A stretch of 64,000 nucleotides of DNA from Polyangia bacterium (GCA_030424595.1 JAUHWG010000006.1:281058-345057); one strand, 5' to 3'; positions 1-10,276 are shown, counted from the first letter of the stretch. Notes: generated by a model not told the origin, from the sequence alone. A program made the numbers and translations.

Positions 1-1459
1 CGTAGCGCTCTAGGTATCCGCGCACGCGAAGTTTACGCGCCGTGTTCGCCGAGGACATCGGCCTCAGCATGCCGATGACCGGCCGCTCAGGGCCCCAGGC
101 GCGATCGTAGCGGCCGAGGACCCAGAAGATGCCGCTGTAGGAATTGGGGTCGCGGCCGTCGAGCGCGTACTTGTTGTTGAGCTCGATCATGACAGCGAGG
201 GCGTCCTCGGCGGTCGCCGACCACTCGTAGATCTTCTTGCCCCAGAGCATCCGCAGGTAGTTGTGGATCCGCCCCTCGGCGACGAGCTGGCGCTGAGCTG
301 CGTTCCACAGCGGGTCGTGCGTGGCCGCCCGCTCGAACTCCTGGGCGCTGTAGACGTACTCGCGGGGATCCTCTGCGTGGGCCTCGATCGTCCGCTGGGC
401 CCAGTGCGGCAGGGACTCGAAGGTGTCGTAGTCGGCGCGCTTGCTCGCCATGTTGAAGCCGAGCTCGCGCCAGGTGATGAGCTCGTCGAGGAAGGACTCG
501 GCGCTCTCCGAGAGCCCCCACCAGCCCGCGCGGGATCCCGTCGGCTTGCCGAGCTTGGTCGGCGCCCAGGACTCGTCCTTGAAGATCGTCCGCAGGATCC
601 GATGGCTCGAGATGTGACCGAAGTGGAGGTAGGGCGAGAGGCCGCTGGCGACCTCGTCGCCGGGCTGCGAGCGCTCGGTGCCGTAGCGGTGGAGCCGTTC
701 GCCCATGAAGCGGCGGAGGACGGCGTTCGCCGCCTTGGCCCCGCCCCGGAGCGAGGTCGGCGGGACCGAGGCGTCGATCGGCAGGGCGGCCAGCCGCGCC
801 GGATCGCCGGCGAGGAGCTCCGCCGACGCCTCGCGCCAGCGATCGCCGAGCAGGTCTTGGCCGCTGCGGCCGAGCTTCGCCAGCTCTTTGCCGGCGAAGG
901 GTCGCTGCGACGGGGCCTCTTCGAGGTGCGCCGGGAGCACGCGGTGGAGCGTCCGGCGAAAGGCGTGGGCGGTGGGAAAGACCCGCTCGACGGCGCGCAG
1001 CGGCAGGATCCCGCAGCTGTCGACGACCTCTAGGCGGACGTCGAGGGCCCGGCTCGCGGCGTCGATCATCCGCGGCAGGAAGAAGCCGGGCGCCTCGTCG
1101 GTGACGACGACCGAGGCTCGGGAGGCGAGGGCGGCGAGGAGGCCTCGGCCGGCGCCTGGAGAGGGCTCGACATAGGGGATGTAGGTCGCCGGCGTCGACG
1201 CGAAGGCGCGCTGGTTGTCGGCCATGCCGTCGATGACGAAGCGATGGTGCCGCGCGCTCGCCCAGCGATAGCCGACGCGCAGCGGCTCCAGGATCACCAG
1301 CGGGACCGAGAGCTCGCGGGCGTGGGCGATCGCGCGGTCGAGGGCGAAGCTGTCGCGCGGTCGCCGGGCGGCGATCATCCAGTAGAGGACGTACTCGCGA
1401 TCCCTCCGGATCGGGGCGTCGTTGGCGACGCGGAGGCGAAGCTCGGGCAGCTCGGGCAT
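1..1459 (-). CDS. Class II CPD photolyase (3' end cut by window edge)
   Basis: Light-driven flavoprotein that splits cyclobutane pyrimidine dimers in DNA. The frame opens at an ATG (complement of 1457-1459, MPELPELRLR) and runs about 486 codons without a stop to the window edge, so only the last residues can be missing; the usual family length is about 450-500. Class II signatures are clear in the C-terminal half: a FGHISSHRIL segment, LDELITWRELGFN, RIHNYLRMLWGKKIYEW, then NNKYALDGRDPNSYSG and WVLGRYDRAWGPERPVFG, the flavin and DNA binding part of the family. The N-terminal photolyase-homology part (REYVLYWMIAARRPRD...FALDRA) fits class II rather than class I. It reads away from the amidase gene, about 300 bp away, and stands alone. 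No frameshift seen. Confidence 0.9.
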   Translation of the reverse strand, partial: MPELPELRLRVANDAPIRRDREYVLYWMIAARRPRDSFALDRAIAHARELSVPLVILEPLRVGYRWASARHHRFVIDGMADNQRAFASTPATYIPYVEPSPGAGRGLLAALASRASVVVTDEAPGFFLPRMIDAASRALDVRLEVVDSCGILPLRAVERVFPTAHAFRRTLHRVLPAHLEEAPSQRPFAGKELAKLGRSGQDLLGDRWREASAELLAGDPARLAALPIDASVPPTSLRGGAKAANAVLRRFMGERLHRYGTERSQPGDEVASGLSPYLHFGHISSHRILRTIFKDESWAPTKLGKPTGSRAGWWGLSESAESFLDELITWRELGFNMASKRADYDTFESLPHWAQRTIEAHAEDPREYVYSAQEFERAATHDPLWNAAQRQLVAEGRIHNYLRMLWGKKIYEWSATAEDALAVMIELNNKYALDGRDPNSYSGIFWVLGRYDRAWGPERPVIGMLRPMSSANTARKLRVRGYLERY

Positions 1460-1762
1460 CGCCGGCAGCGTGGATCGGGTCGGAGGGGGGCGCAAACGCG
1501 CAGAGCCGCGTGGAGCTGCGGTGTCGGCGGGCCTCCTGCGCCCGTGCTCGCCTCGCCTGGTCGCGGTCAGGGCCTGGGCGCTCGCAGTGCGTCGCTGCGA
1601 CGAGGAGGATCGTCGGCCTTCGGTCGGCTGGGGGGCGAGGCCTTCGCAGGCTGCGCCCTGCCGCGTGCGCCTGTCATCGTCCGCGGGCTTCGGCCGGATC
1701 TGCGCGCTCGATCTCGTCGCACCGGCGACGGTCATGCGGAGGGATGGGTCGCTCCGACCGCG
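1460..1762. other. Intergenic stretch, no gene recognised
   Basis: About 300 bp between the photolyase start and the end of the amidase gene, both on the minus strand. Open frames here are GC-driven shadows without family signatures. I see no convincing hairpin with a T-run; it presumably holds the photolyase promoter, but no clear boxes are visible. Confidence 0.5.
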
Positions 1763-2680
1763 CTAGGGCCTCTTGCCCGCGGTCTCGGGCGGACCTGCGA
1801 GCTCGAGATCCTGGATCCGTGCACGGACGGCGGTCATGAACGCGGGCCCGGGGTCGCCCTTGCGGGTCCTGTAGCCGGCGACCTCCTCATGAAAGTACGG
1901 GTGCTCACGCATGGAGTTCGCCTCGTTGTGGCCGATCACGTGGGTGATCGGGTAGGTGGCGGCGAGGTAGCGGACGAGGGTCGCGTTGGCCTCGACCTGG
2001 GCGTCGGTGAGGGGGTGCTCCTTGCCGTCGCCGACGTTCTCGACGCCGATGGCGAGGTGGTTGAAGCCGACGCAGTGGCGAGCGTGCCAGTTCTCAGGCA
2101 TCAGGCGGAAGATCGTCCCGTCGCGATCGACGAGGAATTGGGCGCCGACGTTGACGTCACCGGCCTTGGCCAGGGTCTTCCGACCGGACTCGATCTTCGG
2201 CCGGTTGAAGTAGCGCCAGGCCGCGTCGACCGAGGATCCGCCGGTGTGGTGGAGGACGACCAGGCGCGGCTCGATGAGCACGTCTTGGGGGTCACCGCCC
2301 TCATGCAGGCGGCGGTACTCGACGGTCAGGGCCCGGCGGGCGTCGTCGTAGTTGATCAGGCGATCGACGTAGGGCGGCGCCGGAGGAGCGGGCGCCCCCG
2401 CGTCGGCGGAGCCCTCTGCGTTGTCTCCCTCGGAGCCGTCGGCGGTCTCGCTCGACCCGGCGGGCGCGCCCGAGGCGGCGGGCGCCGCCGTGGGGTCCTC
2501 CTCGGCAGCCTCCTGAGCGGCCTCGGCGGCCGCCTCGGCGCCCTCACCAGGCGGCTGGTCGGCTGAGGGGGCCCGGCTCGATCCATCGTTGGCCGCCCCT
2601 GGCGGCTCATTCGGGCGTGAGCAGGCGGCCAGGGTGAGCGACGTCGCGAGGACGGCCATCAGGGAGCCTGTTCGTGTCAT
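1763..2680 (-). CDS. N-acetylmuramoyl-L-alanine amidase (Amidase_2) lipoprotein
   Basis: Predicted zinc peptidoglycan amidase anchored as a lipoprotein. I start it at the ATG complementary to 2678-2680 because this gives a signal peptide (MTRTGSLMAVLATSLTLAAC) ending in a lipobox; the longer frame adds only an Arg-rich leader. About 100 residues of Ala/Glu/Ser/Pro linker follow. The Amidase_2 fold begins near residue 140: VVLHHTGG (zinc His), AQFLVDRDGTIFRL, ARHCVGFNHLAIGVENVG, IGHNEAN (second zinc His) and RKGDPG (third ligand). About 305 residues. Divergent from the next lipoprotein gene, with an 86-bp shared upstream region. Role: cell-wall turnover or recycling. Whether it prefers intact murein or free anhydro-muropeptides cannot be decided from sequence. 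Confidence 0.85.
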   Translation of the reverse strand: MTRTGSLMAVLATSLTLAACSRPNEPPGAANDGSSRAPSADQPPGEGAEAAAEAAQEAAEEDPTAAPAASGAPAGSSETADGSEGDNAEGSADAGAPAPPAPPYVDRLINYDDARRALTVEYRRLHEGGDPQDVLIEPRLVVLHHTGGSSVDAAWRYFNRPKIESGRKTLAKAGDVNVGAQFLVDRDGTIFRLMPENWHARHCVGFNHLAIGVENVGDGKEHPLTDAQVEANATLVRYLAATYPITHVIGHNEANSMREHPYFHEEVAGYRTRKGDPGPAFMTAVRARIQDLELAGPPETAGKRP

Positions 2681-2766
2681 CGCCTCGACGATAGCGACCA
2701 CTGTGCGCGGTGAGCAAGGAAGGGGCGCTCGGCGACGCCTTCGAGTATCCTGCCGGGCCACTCCCT

Positions 2767-4002
2767 ATGTTTGGTCTTAAGCCTGCAAACCATCGAGCGC
2801 TCGCCCTGGTCGCGCTCGTCGGGCTCACCGCGTGTCCCCAGGACAACCCTGGAGTGACCGCGACGGGCGAGACGACGACCACCGGCAGCACCTCATCGTC
2901 GACCTCGACGACGGAGGATCCTACGACCACGGAGCCCGCGACGACCGTCGACAGCGAGAGCACGGACACCGACACGACGACCGCCGCGGCGGAGTGCGGA
3001 AACGGCATCGTCGAGGCCGATGAGGCCTGCGACGACGGCAACGCGGACAACAGCGACGACTGCCTCGACAGCTGCGAGATGGCGCGGTGTGGTGACGGTG
3101 TGATCCAGTCCGGGGTCGAGGAGTGCGACGACGGCAACGACATCGACGGTGACGATTGCTTGAACGCCTGCACGAAGGCGCGCTGCGGCGACGGCGTAGT
3201 CTTCGACGAGACCGAGGCTTGCGATGAGGGCGGCGAGAACTCCTTCGGCGTGTACGGCGGTTGCACCCCCTTTTGCACCCTCGGACCTCACTGCGGCGAC
3301 GGTCTCCTGGACGACGGCGAGGCCTGCGACGACGGCAACGACGGCGACGCGGCGGACGGCTGTCTCGACGGCTGCATCGCCGCCACCTCGTGCAAGTCGA
3401 TCAAGGAGGGCCAGCCCGACGCGGAGAGCGGCATCTACCTGATCGTCCCGGAGTCGGAGGGCTTCGTCGATCCGATCGACGTCTGGTGCGACATGGAGAC
3501 GGACGGCGGCGGCTACACGTTCCTCAAGGTCGACGTCGCCAAGCTGCCGAACTCACCGCCGCTCTCGGCCAAGCTCGCCGAGGCGGAGTGCAACAAGTAC
3601 GGCCTTCACCTCTTCGTGCCGCGGACCTCCGACCACGCCGAGTCGGCCTACTACCTGTCTGTCAGCGACAACGTCGCGCCGGTCGGCGGCGGCATCATCT
3701 CGGCGGACTCCGCCTACATGAGCGTGCTCGCGATCTACCCGAAGATGCCGGGCACCACCTGCGCCGGCAAGCCGCTCAACAGCGGCGATTGCCCGGAGTG
3801 GAGGGCCTGGGACGAGGGACCCTACTGGGTGACCGACACGGCGCTGCCGGGGCAGCCGAGCAAGTCGAACTGCGACGGCTGCTCGATGTACTACGAGTGG
3901 TCGAACGACGGGACGATCCTGACCTACATCGCCCTCGGCCAGGGGGGCTTCTCGAGCCCGCGCTTCCTCTGCGACGCCGGCGACAAGACCGGCCAGGACT
4001 GA
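2767..4002 (+). CDS. Cys-rich lipoprotein with fibrinogen-like C-terminal domain
   Basis: Predicted surface lipoprotein. The ATG at 2767 gives MFGLKPANHRALALVALVGLTAC, a signal peptide with lipobox. A Thr/Ser/Glu linker (residues 30-75) follows, then at least four Myxococcus-type Cys-rich repeats of the form CGNGIVEADEACDDGN / CGDGVIQSGVEECDDGN (about 78-200). The last 200 residues begin CKSIKEGQPDAESGIYLI and contain PIDVWCDMETDGGGYTFLKV, the start of a fibrinogen-like (FReD) domain, with further paired cysteines (CDGCSMYYEW). Such domains bind glycans or proteins, so adhesion or prey/matrix binding is a reasonable guess only. A -10-like TATCCT at 2746-2751 lies 15 nt before the ATG. Convergent with the next gene, 49 bp away. 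Confidence 0.8.
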   Translation: MFGLKPANHRALALVALVGLTACPQDNPGVTATGETTTTGSTSSSTSTTEDPTTTEPATTVDSESTDTDTTTAAAECGNGIVEADEACDDGNADNSDDCLDSCEMARCGDGVIQSGVEECDDGNDIDGDDCLNACTKARCGDGVVFDETEACDEGGENSFGVYGGCTPFCTLGPHCGDGLLDDGEACDDGNDGDAADGCLDGCIAATSCKSIKEGQPDAESGIYLIVPESEGFVDPIDVWCDMETDGGGYTFLKVDVAKLPNSPPLSAKLAEAECNKYGLHLFVPRTSDHAESAYYLSVSDNVAPVGGGIISADSAYMSVLAIYPKMPGTTCAGKPLNSGDCPEWRAWDEGPYWVTDTALPGQPSKSNCDGCSMYYEWSNDGTILTYIALGQGGFSSPRFLCDAGDKTGQD

Positions 4003-4051
4003 CGGTGCGCAGCCTGCCGCGCGGTCGCGGGTCGAGCCAGGATCGAGTCGC

Positions 4052-5596
4052 TCAGGGCTTCGGCGCGGGATCCCGCCTGCGCCAGATCTCGACGCGGCCG
4101 ACACGGACGCCGCGATCGCGGACGTAGCTCGATCTCAAGAATTCCCGAAGCTCGGGGAAGTCGCCCCGCGGGACCGTCGATCCGAGGGCGATGTAGCGGG
4201 GCAGGCTCTCGCTCAGCTCGTCGATCAGCAGCGTTCGATAGGACATGTCCTCGGAGATCACGAGCTTCGACGCGGGCGTTCTCCAGGTGTCGTCGTTCGG
4301 CGGGGTCAGGAGGCCGAGGGACTTGTAGATCGTCGAGCCCGAGAGGTGGCCGGTGAAGGCGTAGACGTCCCAGAGGTGCCAGCCCCAGACCCAGATCCGA
4401 TCGCCAGGCTCGGTGCCCTTGGCGATGTGCTCGGCGAGGAGGCGACCGCCGCGGTCATGGACACGCCCGCGATCGTCGCGGACGGCCTTGCCGAGCCACG
4501 CCGAGCGGAGGGCGAGGACGGCGACGAGGGCGAGGGCGAGGGCCCGGAGCCAGCGAGCGCGCTGGCCTAGGCGGCGCTGGAGGAGGCCCCCGGGGGCGGC
4601 GGCGAGGAGGGCGAGCGCTGGGCCGACGGCGACGAAGTACCCCTTGTAGAAGCGCATGCCGACGGAGGCGGCGACGAGGGTCATGGCGAACCAAAGCCAG
4701 AGCCAGGGCAGGGGCGAGCTTCGCCTCCGCTCGGCGCTGGGTAGGCCGGTCCACAGGGCGAGGAAGAGGGGGAGGGCGAGGAAGTAGGCGAGGGCCATGC
4801 TCCCCTCGCGGACGCCGCCCACAAGGCCGACGCTCGCCGCCCGCCGACCGACGTAGCGCGCTCCCCAAGTGTTGAAGAGGTAGCCGCCCGTGAGGCCGCC
4901 GAGCTGACCGTGGGACAGGTAGTGGGCGGCGATCGGCAGGTGCGCGCCGAGGAAGCCGAGGCCGATCGCCGCGAGGGCGCGCAGATCGAGGCGACGCTTC
5001 GGATCGGCGAAGGCCGCCCAGGCGGCGACGACGATCAGGACAGCGCCGGCCGGGCGCTTGCAGAGGGTCGCGAGTCCGGCGAGGAGCCCGGCGAGGAGCC
5101 AGAGCCCGAGCCGGCGACGACCCTCGCGGCTGCGCGAGGCGAGGGCGGCCGCGAGGACGGCGAGGACCTGAGGGAGCTGGGCCCAGGTCACGTAATTCGC
5201 GTCCATGCTGTCGAGGAAGGCGTCGCCGAGCCCGTAGACGGCGGCGGCGAGGACGGCCGCGCGGGCGCCCCAGAGGACGCCGCCGATCGCGGCGACGCCG
5301 AGGAGCGAGGCTATCGCCCAGAGGTTGGCCCAGATCTGGAGGCGGGCGATGTCGCGGGCCTCGGGTCCGGCGAGGAGCCAGGCGAGGTAGAAGGTGCCGG
5401 GGGCCTTGAGCTCGACGGAGTCGACGTAGGGGAGCTGCCCGGCGTCGAGGAGCATCGCGTTGTAGAGGATCCCGCCGACGTCGTGGGAGGCGAAGCCGCC
5501 CTGGGTGAAGCCCGGCCAGCGCAACGCGACGCTGGCGGCGACGAGGGCGAGGAGCGCGACGGCGGCGGCGAGCCAAGCGCGACGGGGGGAGGTCAC
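4052..5596 (-). CDS. Multi-pass membrane glycosyltransferase, GT39/ArnT-like
   Basis: 514 residues, GTG start. About ten hydrophobic segments separated by short Arg-rich loops; the N-terminal segment is AWLAAAVALLALVAASVALRW, followed by a first periplasmic loop (GFASHDVGGILYNAMLL.G..PYVDSVELKAPGTFY) typical of the GT39/GT83 polyprenyl-phosphate-sugar transferase superfamily, where an acidic loop residue is catalytic. The soluble C-terminal 100 residues include WVWGWHLWDVYAFTGH. These enzymes move a sugar from a lipid carrier to lipid A, a glycan or a protein; the acceptor here is unknown. Stands alone between a convergent lipoprotein gene and a 590-bp repeat-rich gap. It could also be an uncharacterised DUF2029/GT87-like enzyme; family assignment rests on topology and the first loop. 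Confidence 0.65.
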   Translation of the reverse strand: MTSPRRAWLAAAVALLALVAASVALRWPGFTQGGFASHDVGGILYNAMLLDAGQLPYVDSVELKAPGTFYLAWLLAGPEARDIARLQIWANLWAIASLLGVAAIGGVLWGARAAVLAAAVYGLGDAFLDSMDANYVTWAQLPQVLAVLAAALASRSREGRRRLGLWLLAGLLAGLATLCKRPAGAVLIVVAAWAAFADPKRRLDLRALAAIGLGFLGAHLPIAAHYLSHGQLGGLTGGYLFNTWGARYVGRRAASVGLVGGVREGSMALAYFLALPLFLALWTGLPSAERRRSSPLPWLWLWFAMTLVAASVGMRFYKGYFVAVGPALALLAAAPGGLLQRRLGQRARWLRALALALVAVLALRSAWLGKAVRDDRGRVHDRGGRLLAEHIAKGTEPGDRIWVWGWHLWDVYAFTGHLSGSTIYKSLGLLTPPNDDTWRTPASKLVISEDMSYRTLLIDELSESLPRYIALGSTVPRGDFPELREFLRSSYVRDRGVRVGRVEIWRRRDPAPKP

Positions 5597-5707
5597 GGGG
5601 CGAAGCTAGCAGGGGATGGGTGGGGTCGTCACACCTCGCTTGGGGGAGGGGTCGTGCTCTTCGTGGGAGGTTGACCTCTGGGGGCCGTATGGGTGGGGGA
5701 AGGCCGT

Positions 5708-5822
5708 GGCGTAGGCCGGGCGAGGGGGGCAGCACTCTCTCAGACAGGTCGGAGCGCGCGTCGACCCCTGAAGGGGTCGATGCACGTCCTAGACTCGTTC
5801 GCGCTGCCCCCCTCGCCCGTCC
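5708..5822 (+). repeat. Dispersed palindromic element, copy 1
   Basis: 115-bp element also present at 63753-63867 (6 differences in 115 by hand alignment). Outer arms 5718-5733 and 5803-5818 are perfect 16-bp inverted repeats (gggcgaggggggcagc and its complement; a 17th pair is possible at 5717/5819). Inside is a second hairpin: 8 perfect pairs 5761-5768 / 5773-5780 with loop TGAA, extendable by three more pairs including one G-T. In the other copy the third base from the inner end of the outer stem has changed on both arms so pairing is kept. Confidence 0.85.
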
Positions 5823-5830
5823 CAGCAGCG

Positions 5831-6133
5831 CGTCCTTCGGCGAAGGTGAGCCGGGGGATCGGGGGTCGTGGTGCTTGGAGCGGGGGGGACCCGGTCGGTG
5901 GCACCGTGGAGTCTTGGCGCGGGGTCCAGGCTCGTCCTTCGGCGAAGATGAACCGGGGAGCGGGGGCGTGGTGCTTGGAGCGGGGGGGACCCGGTCGGTG
6001 GCACCGTGGAGTCTTAGCGCGGGGTCCAGGCTCGTCCTTTGGCGAAGATGAACCGGGGAGCGGGGGTCGTGGGGCTTGGAGCGGGGGGGACCCGGTCGGT
6101 GGCTCCGTGGAGTCTTGGCGCGGGGTCCAGGCT
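5831..6133 (+). repeat. Three tandem ~101-bp repeats
   Basis: Direct repeats starting at 5831, 5933 and 6033 with a truncated fourth start at 6134; spacings 102, 100 and 101 bp. Each begins cgtcctt.ggcgaag and carries gagcgggggggacccggtcg. Units differ by a few substitutions and 1-2 nt indels. They abut the dispersed element, and the second copy of that element is also followed by a tandem array. Confidence 0.9.
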
Positions 6134-6186
6134 CGTCCTTCGGCGAAGGACGCGCGGGGAGTCGGCCTGGGCTCGTTTGGGCCTCG

Positions 6187-8775
6187 CTAGGGCGCCGGGT
6201 TGCACATGACGAATTCGATGTCGGCGTCGTCGCGCGGGCTGAGCTTCGAGTTCGAGAAGTCGTAGCTGAGGACGCCGGTGAGGGCGGTGAACTGCGAGCC
6301 GAGGGGGCACTGGTTGTCGAGGCCCGAGTCGGTCACGCCGTCGTAGACGATGTCGGAGATCCACAGGCTGGACTCGATCTCGAAGTCGTCCGAGTCGGCG
6401 CCGTTGGGGCTCTGGTCGGTGATCGAGACGTTGGCGACCGAGACGAGCATCGACTCGTACTCCTCTGCGTTGGCGCCGTTGGTCGCGATCGTCTGGGGGT
6501 CGGCGATGGCGATCGGATCGAAGGGCAGGGTCTCGCCCGCGTCTTCGACGGTGACGATCGGGTCGGCGATCTCGGAGAAGTCGAAGAACTCCTCGTAGGT
6601 GCCGCTGATGGTGACCCGGTTGCCGACCTTGACCGCCGCCTGGCTGTTCTTGGTGAAGACGAAGATGCCGCTGTAGGGATCGAGCGAGTCGTCCTGGATG
6701 TGGAAGCCCTGGGCGGCGCCCATGTCCGGGCGGATGGCGGTGACGTAGGCGCCGACGACGGTGACGCTGCTGCCCTCGGCGGGGTGATCGGGGTGGCTCG
6801 GGTCGCGGATCGCCGGGATCGGCAGGGGACAGGCCTGATCGCCGGGGTTCGGCTCCGCGCAGTCGTCGCAGACGTCGCCCTTGCCGTCCTTGTCGGCGTC
6901 GGCCTGGTCCTCGTTCGGCGTGCCGGGGCAGTTGTCGTCGACGTCGAGGACGCCGTCATCGTCCTTGTCACCGTCGTCGACCGGCGGCACACAGTCGTCG
7001 CCGACGCCGTCGGGGCAGACGTCGCAGGCGTCGCCCAGGCCGTCATTGTCGTAGTCGCCCTGCATCAGCTCGTAGCCGCGGACCGGGTTGAAGACCATCG
7101 GGCAGTTGTCGAGGCCGTCCGCGACGCCGTCGCCGTCCGCGTCACCCATGGTGATCCCGTCCGGGTACTCGGGGCGGGTGGGGCGACAGGTCGGCTCCTG
7201 GTCGGGGACGCCGCAGAAGAAGAGCGGGTAGATAGGCTCGATCGCGTTGCGAAGATCGGCGAGGCTCGAGGCGCCGATGTCCTTCTTGACGCAGACCTTC
7301 TTGCTGAGCCCGCAGACGTCCAAGTCCTCGCAGTCGCCCTGACCGAGCGCAGGATCGCTCATCAGCGAGGCGTCGCCGTAGAGGGGCGTGCCGCCGCGGA
7401 GGACCAGGCCGACGTCGGAGGGATCGCCGTCGATCATCGACCGGTACTTCGGGTTTTGCGAGCCGTCGAAGACGGCGATGTCGGCGTAGTAGCCGACCTT
7501 GAGGGAGCCGATGAGATCGCCGGCGCCGAGCACCTCCGCGGCGTTCGCGGTCGCCATCCGCCACAGGTCGTAGTCGGTGAAGTGGTGGTCGTAGTGGTTG
7601 GCGTTCAAGTAGTCCGCGCAGTTGAGCTCGCGGAGCATGTTCATCGACCCGGTCGGCACCCAGTCGGTGCCGAGGGCGATCGTCGCCCCGAGCTGGTGCA
7701 TCGCCGTCACCGTCGCGGTGTCGCCGTAGAGGACGATGTTCGAGCGCGGCGACCAGATGATCTTGGCCCCCTCGTTGACGGTCTCGATCATGTCGGCGAC
7801 GTCCATGGCGATGCCGTGGACGATCGACGACTGCGGCTCGATCACGTCGCCGGAGCCCATCGACGTGCAGAGGAATTCGTTCTTCGCGGCCTTGTTGATC
7901 CCCTCGCCGATATGCCCGAGGTAGGCGTCGAGCGAGCTTATCTGCGAGTTGGTGGTCGGGCTGCCGCCGTAGTCGCAGCCGTTCTCGAGCTGCTTGCCGC
8001 CGGAGTCGTCGAGCGGGAAGGTGTCGCTGTTGACGGTCTGGAGCGGCAGCCCCTCCTTGTCGTTGCCGTCGTCGAGGTTGCGGGTGAGGCCGGCTCGACC
8101 GCCGCCGCCGCCGATCGTCGAGGTCGCGCCGCCGATCAGGAAGCGGAGCTCGCCGGCCTCGATCTGCTGGCCGTTGGCGCTGCCCATCGTCGAGATCTTG
8201 ACGTGGCCATTTTGCCCCTTGCGCCAGTCGTGGCGGTGCTCGTAGCGATCGGGCCCTTCGCCGATCGGGATGTTGTTGGCGAAGCCGAGGTGGTCGTGGG
8301 TGTTGATCAGCCCCGGCGAGATGACCCCGTCGGCGCAGTCGACCCGGCTCGCCTCGGCCGCCTGGGCGTCGGCGTCGCAGTCACAGCCGACGCAGGCGAT
8401 CGTGTCGCCGACGACGAGCACCTGACCGCCGCGGTAGAGCCCGTCGGGGGCGAGGACGTTGCCGCGCAGGAGCATGCCCTTGGAGCCAGCTTGCGTGACC
8501 TCGCAGATCCCGTCGGCGGCGGGGGCCAGGGGCTCGTTGCCGCAGTCGATGTCGACCCCGCCTGGCTCGCCGGTCGGGTTGCCGGTCGGGTCGGTCGGGT
8601 CGGTCGGGTCGGTCTCACCGGTGGTCTCGCCGGTCGTCCCCTCGGTCATCGTCGAGGTCTCGGTGTCGCCGGTGCCTTCGGTGGCCGAGGCGGTGCCGTC
8701 GTCACCGTTGCAGGCGACCGTGAGGAGCAGCCCGGCGAGGGTCCAGGGATACGTCAGAGAGGTTCGCTTGCGCAC
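6187..8775 (-). CDS. Amidohydrolase-like lipoprotein with TSP3 repeats and C-terminal OB-like domain
   Basis: 862 residues, GTG start, signal peptide ending LLLTVAC then a NGDD-T/S/E/P linker. Three parts follow. (1) Residues about 95-470: amidohydrolase superfamily, with VISPGLINTHDHLGF (first metal-binding HxH), GELRFLIGGATST, SSIVHGIAMDVADMI (downstream His), IALGTDWVPTGSMNMLREL (metal Asp) and the C-terminal beta piece VGYYADIAVFDG. (2) About 535-650: thrombospondin type 3 like calcium repeats (DADGDGVADGLDNCP, DYDNDGLGDACDVCP, DKDDDGVLDVDDNCP). (3) The last 190 residues: an OB-fold like domain of the type seen in secreted nucleases (GSSVTVVGAYVTAIRPD, GNRVTISGTYEEF). Likely exported metal-dependent hydrolase held at the surface; substrate unknown. 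The metal ligands support activity rather than a dead relic. Confidence 0.8.
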   Translation of the reverse strand: MRKRTSLTYPWTLAGLLLTVACNGDDGTASATEGTGDTETSTMTEGTTGETTGETDPTDPTDPTGNPTGEPGGVDIDCGNEPLAPAADGICEVTQAGSKGMLLRGNVLAPDGLYRGGQVLVVGDTIACVGCDCDADAQAAEASRVDCADGVISPGLINTHDHLGFANNIPIGEGPDRYEHRHDWRKGQNGHVKISTMGSANGQQIEAGELRFLIGGATSTIGGGGGRAGLTRNLDDGNDKEGLPLQTVNSDTFPLDDSGGKQLENGCDYGGSPTTNSQISSLDAYLGHIGEGINKAAKNEFLCTSMGSGDVIEPQSSIVHGIAMDVADMIETVNEGAKIIWSPRSNIVLYGDTATVTAMHQLGATIALGTDWVPTGSMNMLRELNCADYLNANHYDHHFTDYDLWRMATANAAEVLGAGDLIGSLKVGYYADIAVFDGSQNPKYRSMIDGDPSDVGLVLRGGTPLYGDASLMSDPALGQGDCEDLDVCGLSKKVCVKKDIGASSLADLRNAIEPIYPLFFCGVPDQEPTCRPTRPEYPDGITMGDADGDGVADGLDNCPMVFNPVRGYELMQGDYDNDGLGDACDVCPDGVGDDCVPPVDDGDKDDDGVLDVDDNCPGTPNEDQADADKDGKGDVCDDCAEPNPGDQACPLPIPAIRDPSHPDHPAEGSSVTVVGAYVTAIRPDMGAAQGFHIQDDSLDPYSGIFVFTKNSQAAVKVGNRVTISGTYEEFFDFSEIADPIVTVEDAGETLPFDPIAIADPQTIATNGANAEEYESMLVSVANVSITDQSPNGADSDDFEIESSLWISDIVYDGVTDSGLDNQCPLGSQFTALTGVLSYDFSNSKLSPRDDADIEFVMCNPAP

Positions 8776-9009
8776 CTCGCGAGGATAACGAGCGATCGCT
8801 CCTCTTCAGGAGCGAAACCTGACTCCGAGGCCGTGGCAAAAGTCCCGCGCGCTCGGATGTCCCCGCAAGCCCCCTTGGATCCGCCGAATTTCCCGCCAGG
8901 AGCGGAGATACCGGCGATCTACAGCTCTGGCGGAGCCCGCGTCATCCCCGTCGCGCCGCGGCCTGCGTGAATTCGCACGGGCGCGGTCGTCTCCCGCCGC
9001 AGAAACGAG

Positions 9010-9050
9010 GACGTCCGCTCGGCCTCCACAGAGGAGACGGAGCGGACGTC
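9010..9050 (-). terminator. Hairpin downstream of the SPFH gene pair
   Basis: Arms 9011-9020 and 9040-9049 are perfect 10-bp complements (acgtccgctc / gagcggacgt) with a small inner hairpin (cctc..gagg). It lies 14 nt past the stop of the SPFH gene; on the minus strand a short TTT follows. Probable terminator, weak T-run. Confidence 0.55.
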
Positions 9051-9063
9051 GACGGGGGAGCCC

Positions 9064-10272
<1,209 letters not shown>

Positions 10273-10276
10273 CTGG

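Larger units (their letters stand above)
5597..6186. other. Repeat-filled intergenic region
   Basis: 590 bp without a gene. It contains a palindromic dispersed element (5708-5822) followed closely by three direct repeats of about 101 bp (5831-6133). Open frames on both strands simply translate these repeats. Confidence 0.7.

Noticed and set aside
5831..6133. Recent insertion of a mobile element carrying the 101-bp repeats
   Set aside because: No transposase frame, no target-site duplication and no terminal inverted repeats around the array.
6076..8970. 964-codon plus-strand open frame opposite the amidohydrolase gene
   Set aside because: Antisense shadow; the minus frame has a signal peptide, metal motifs and TSP3 repeats.
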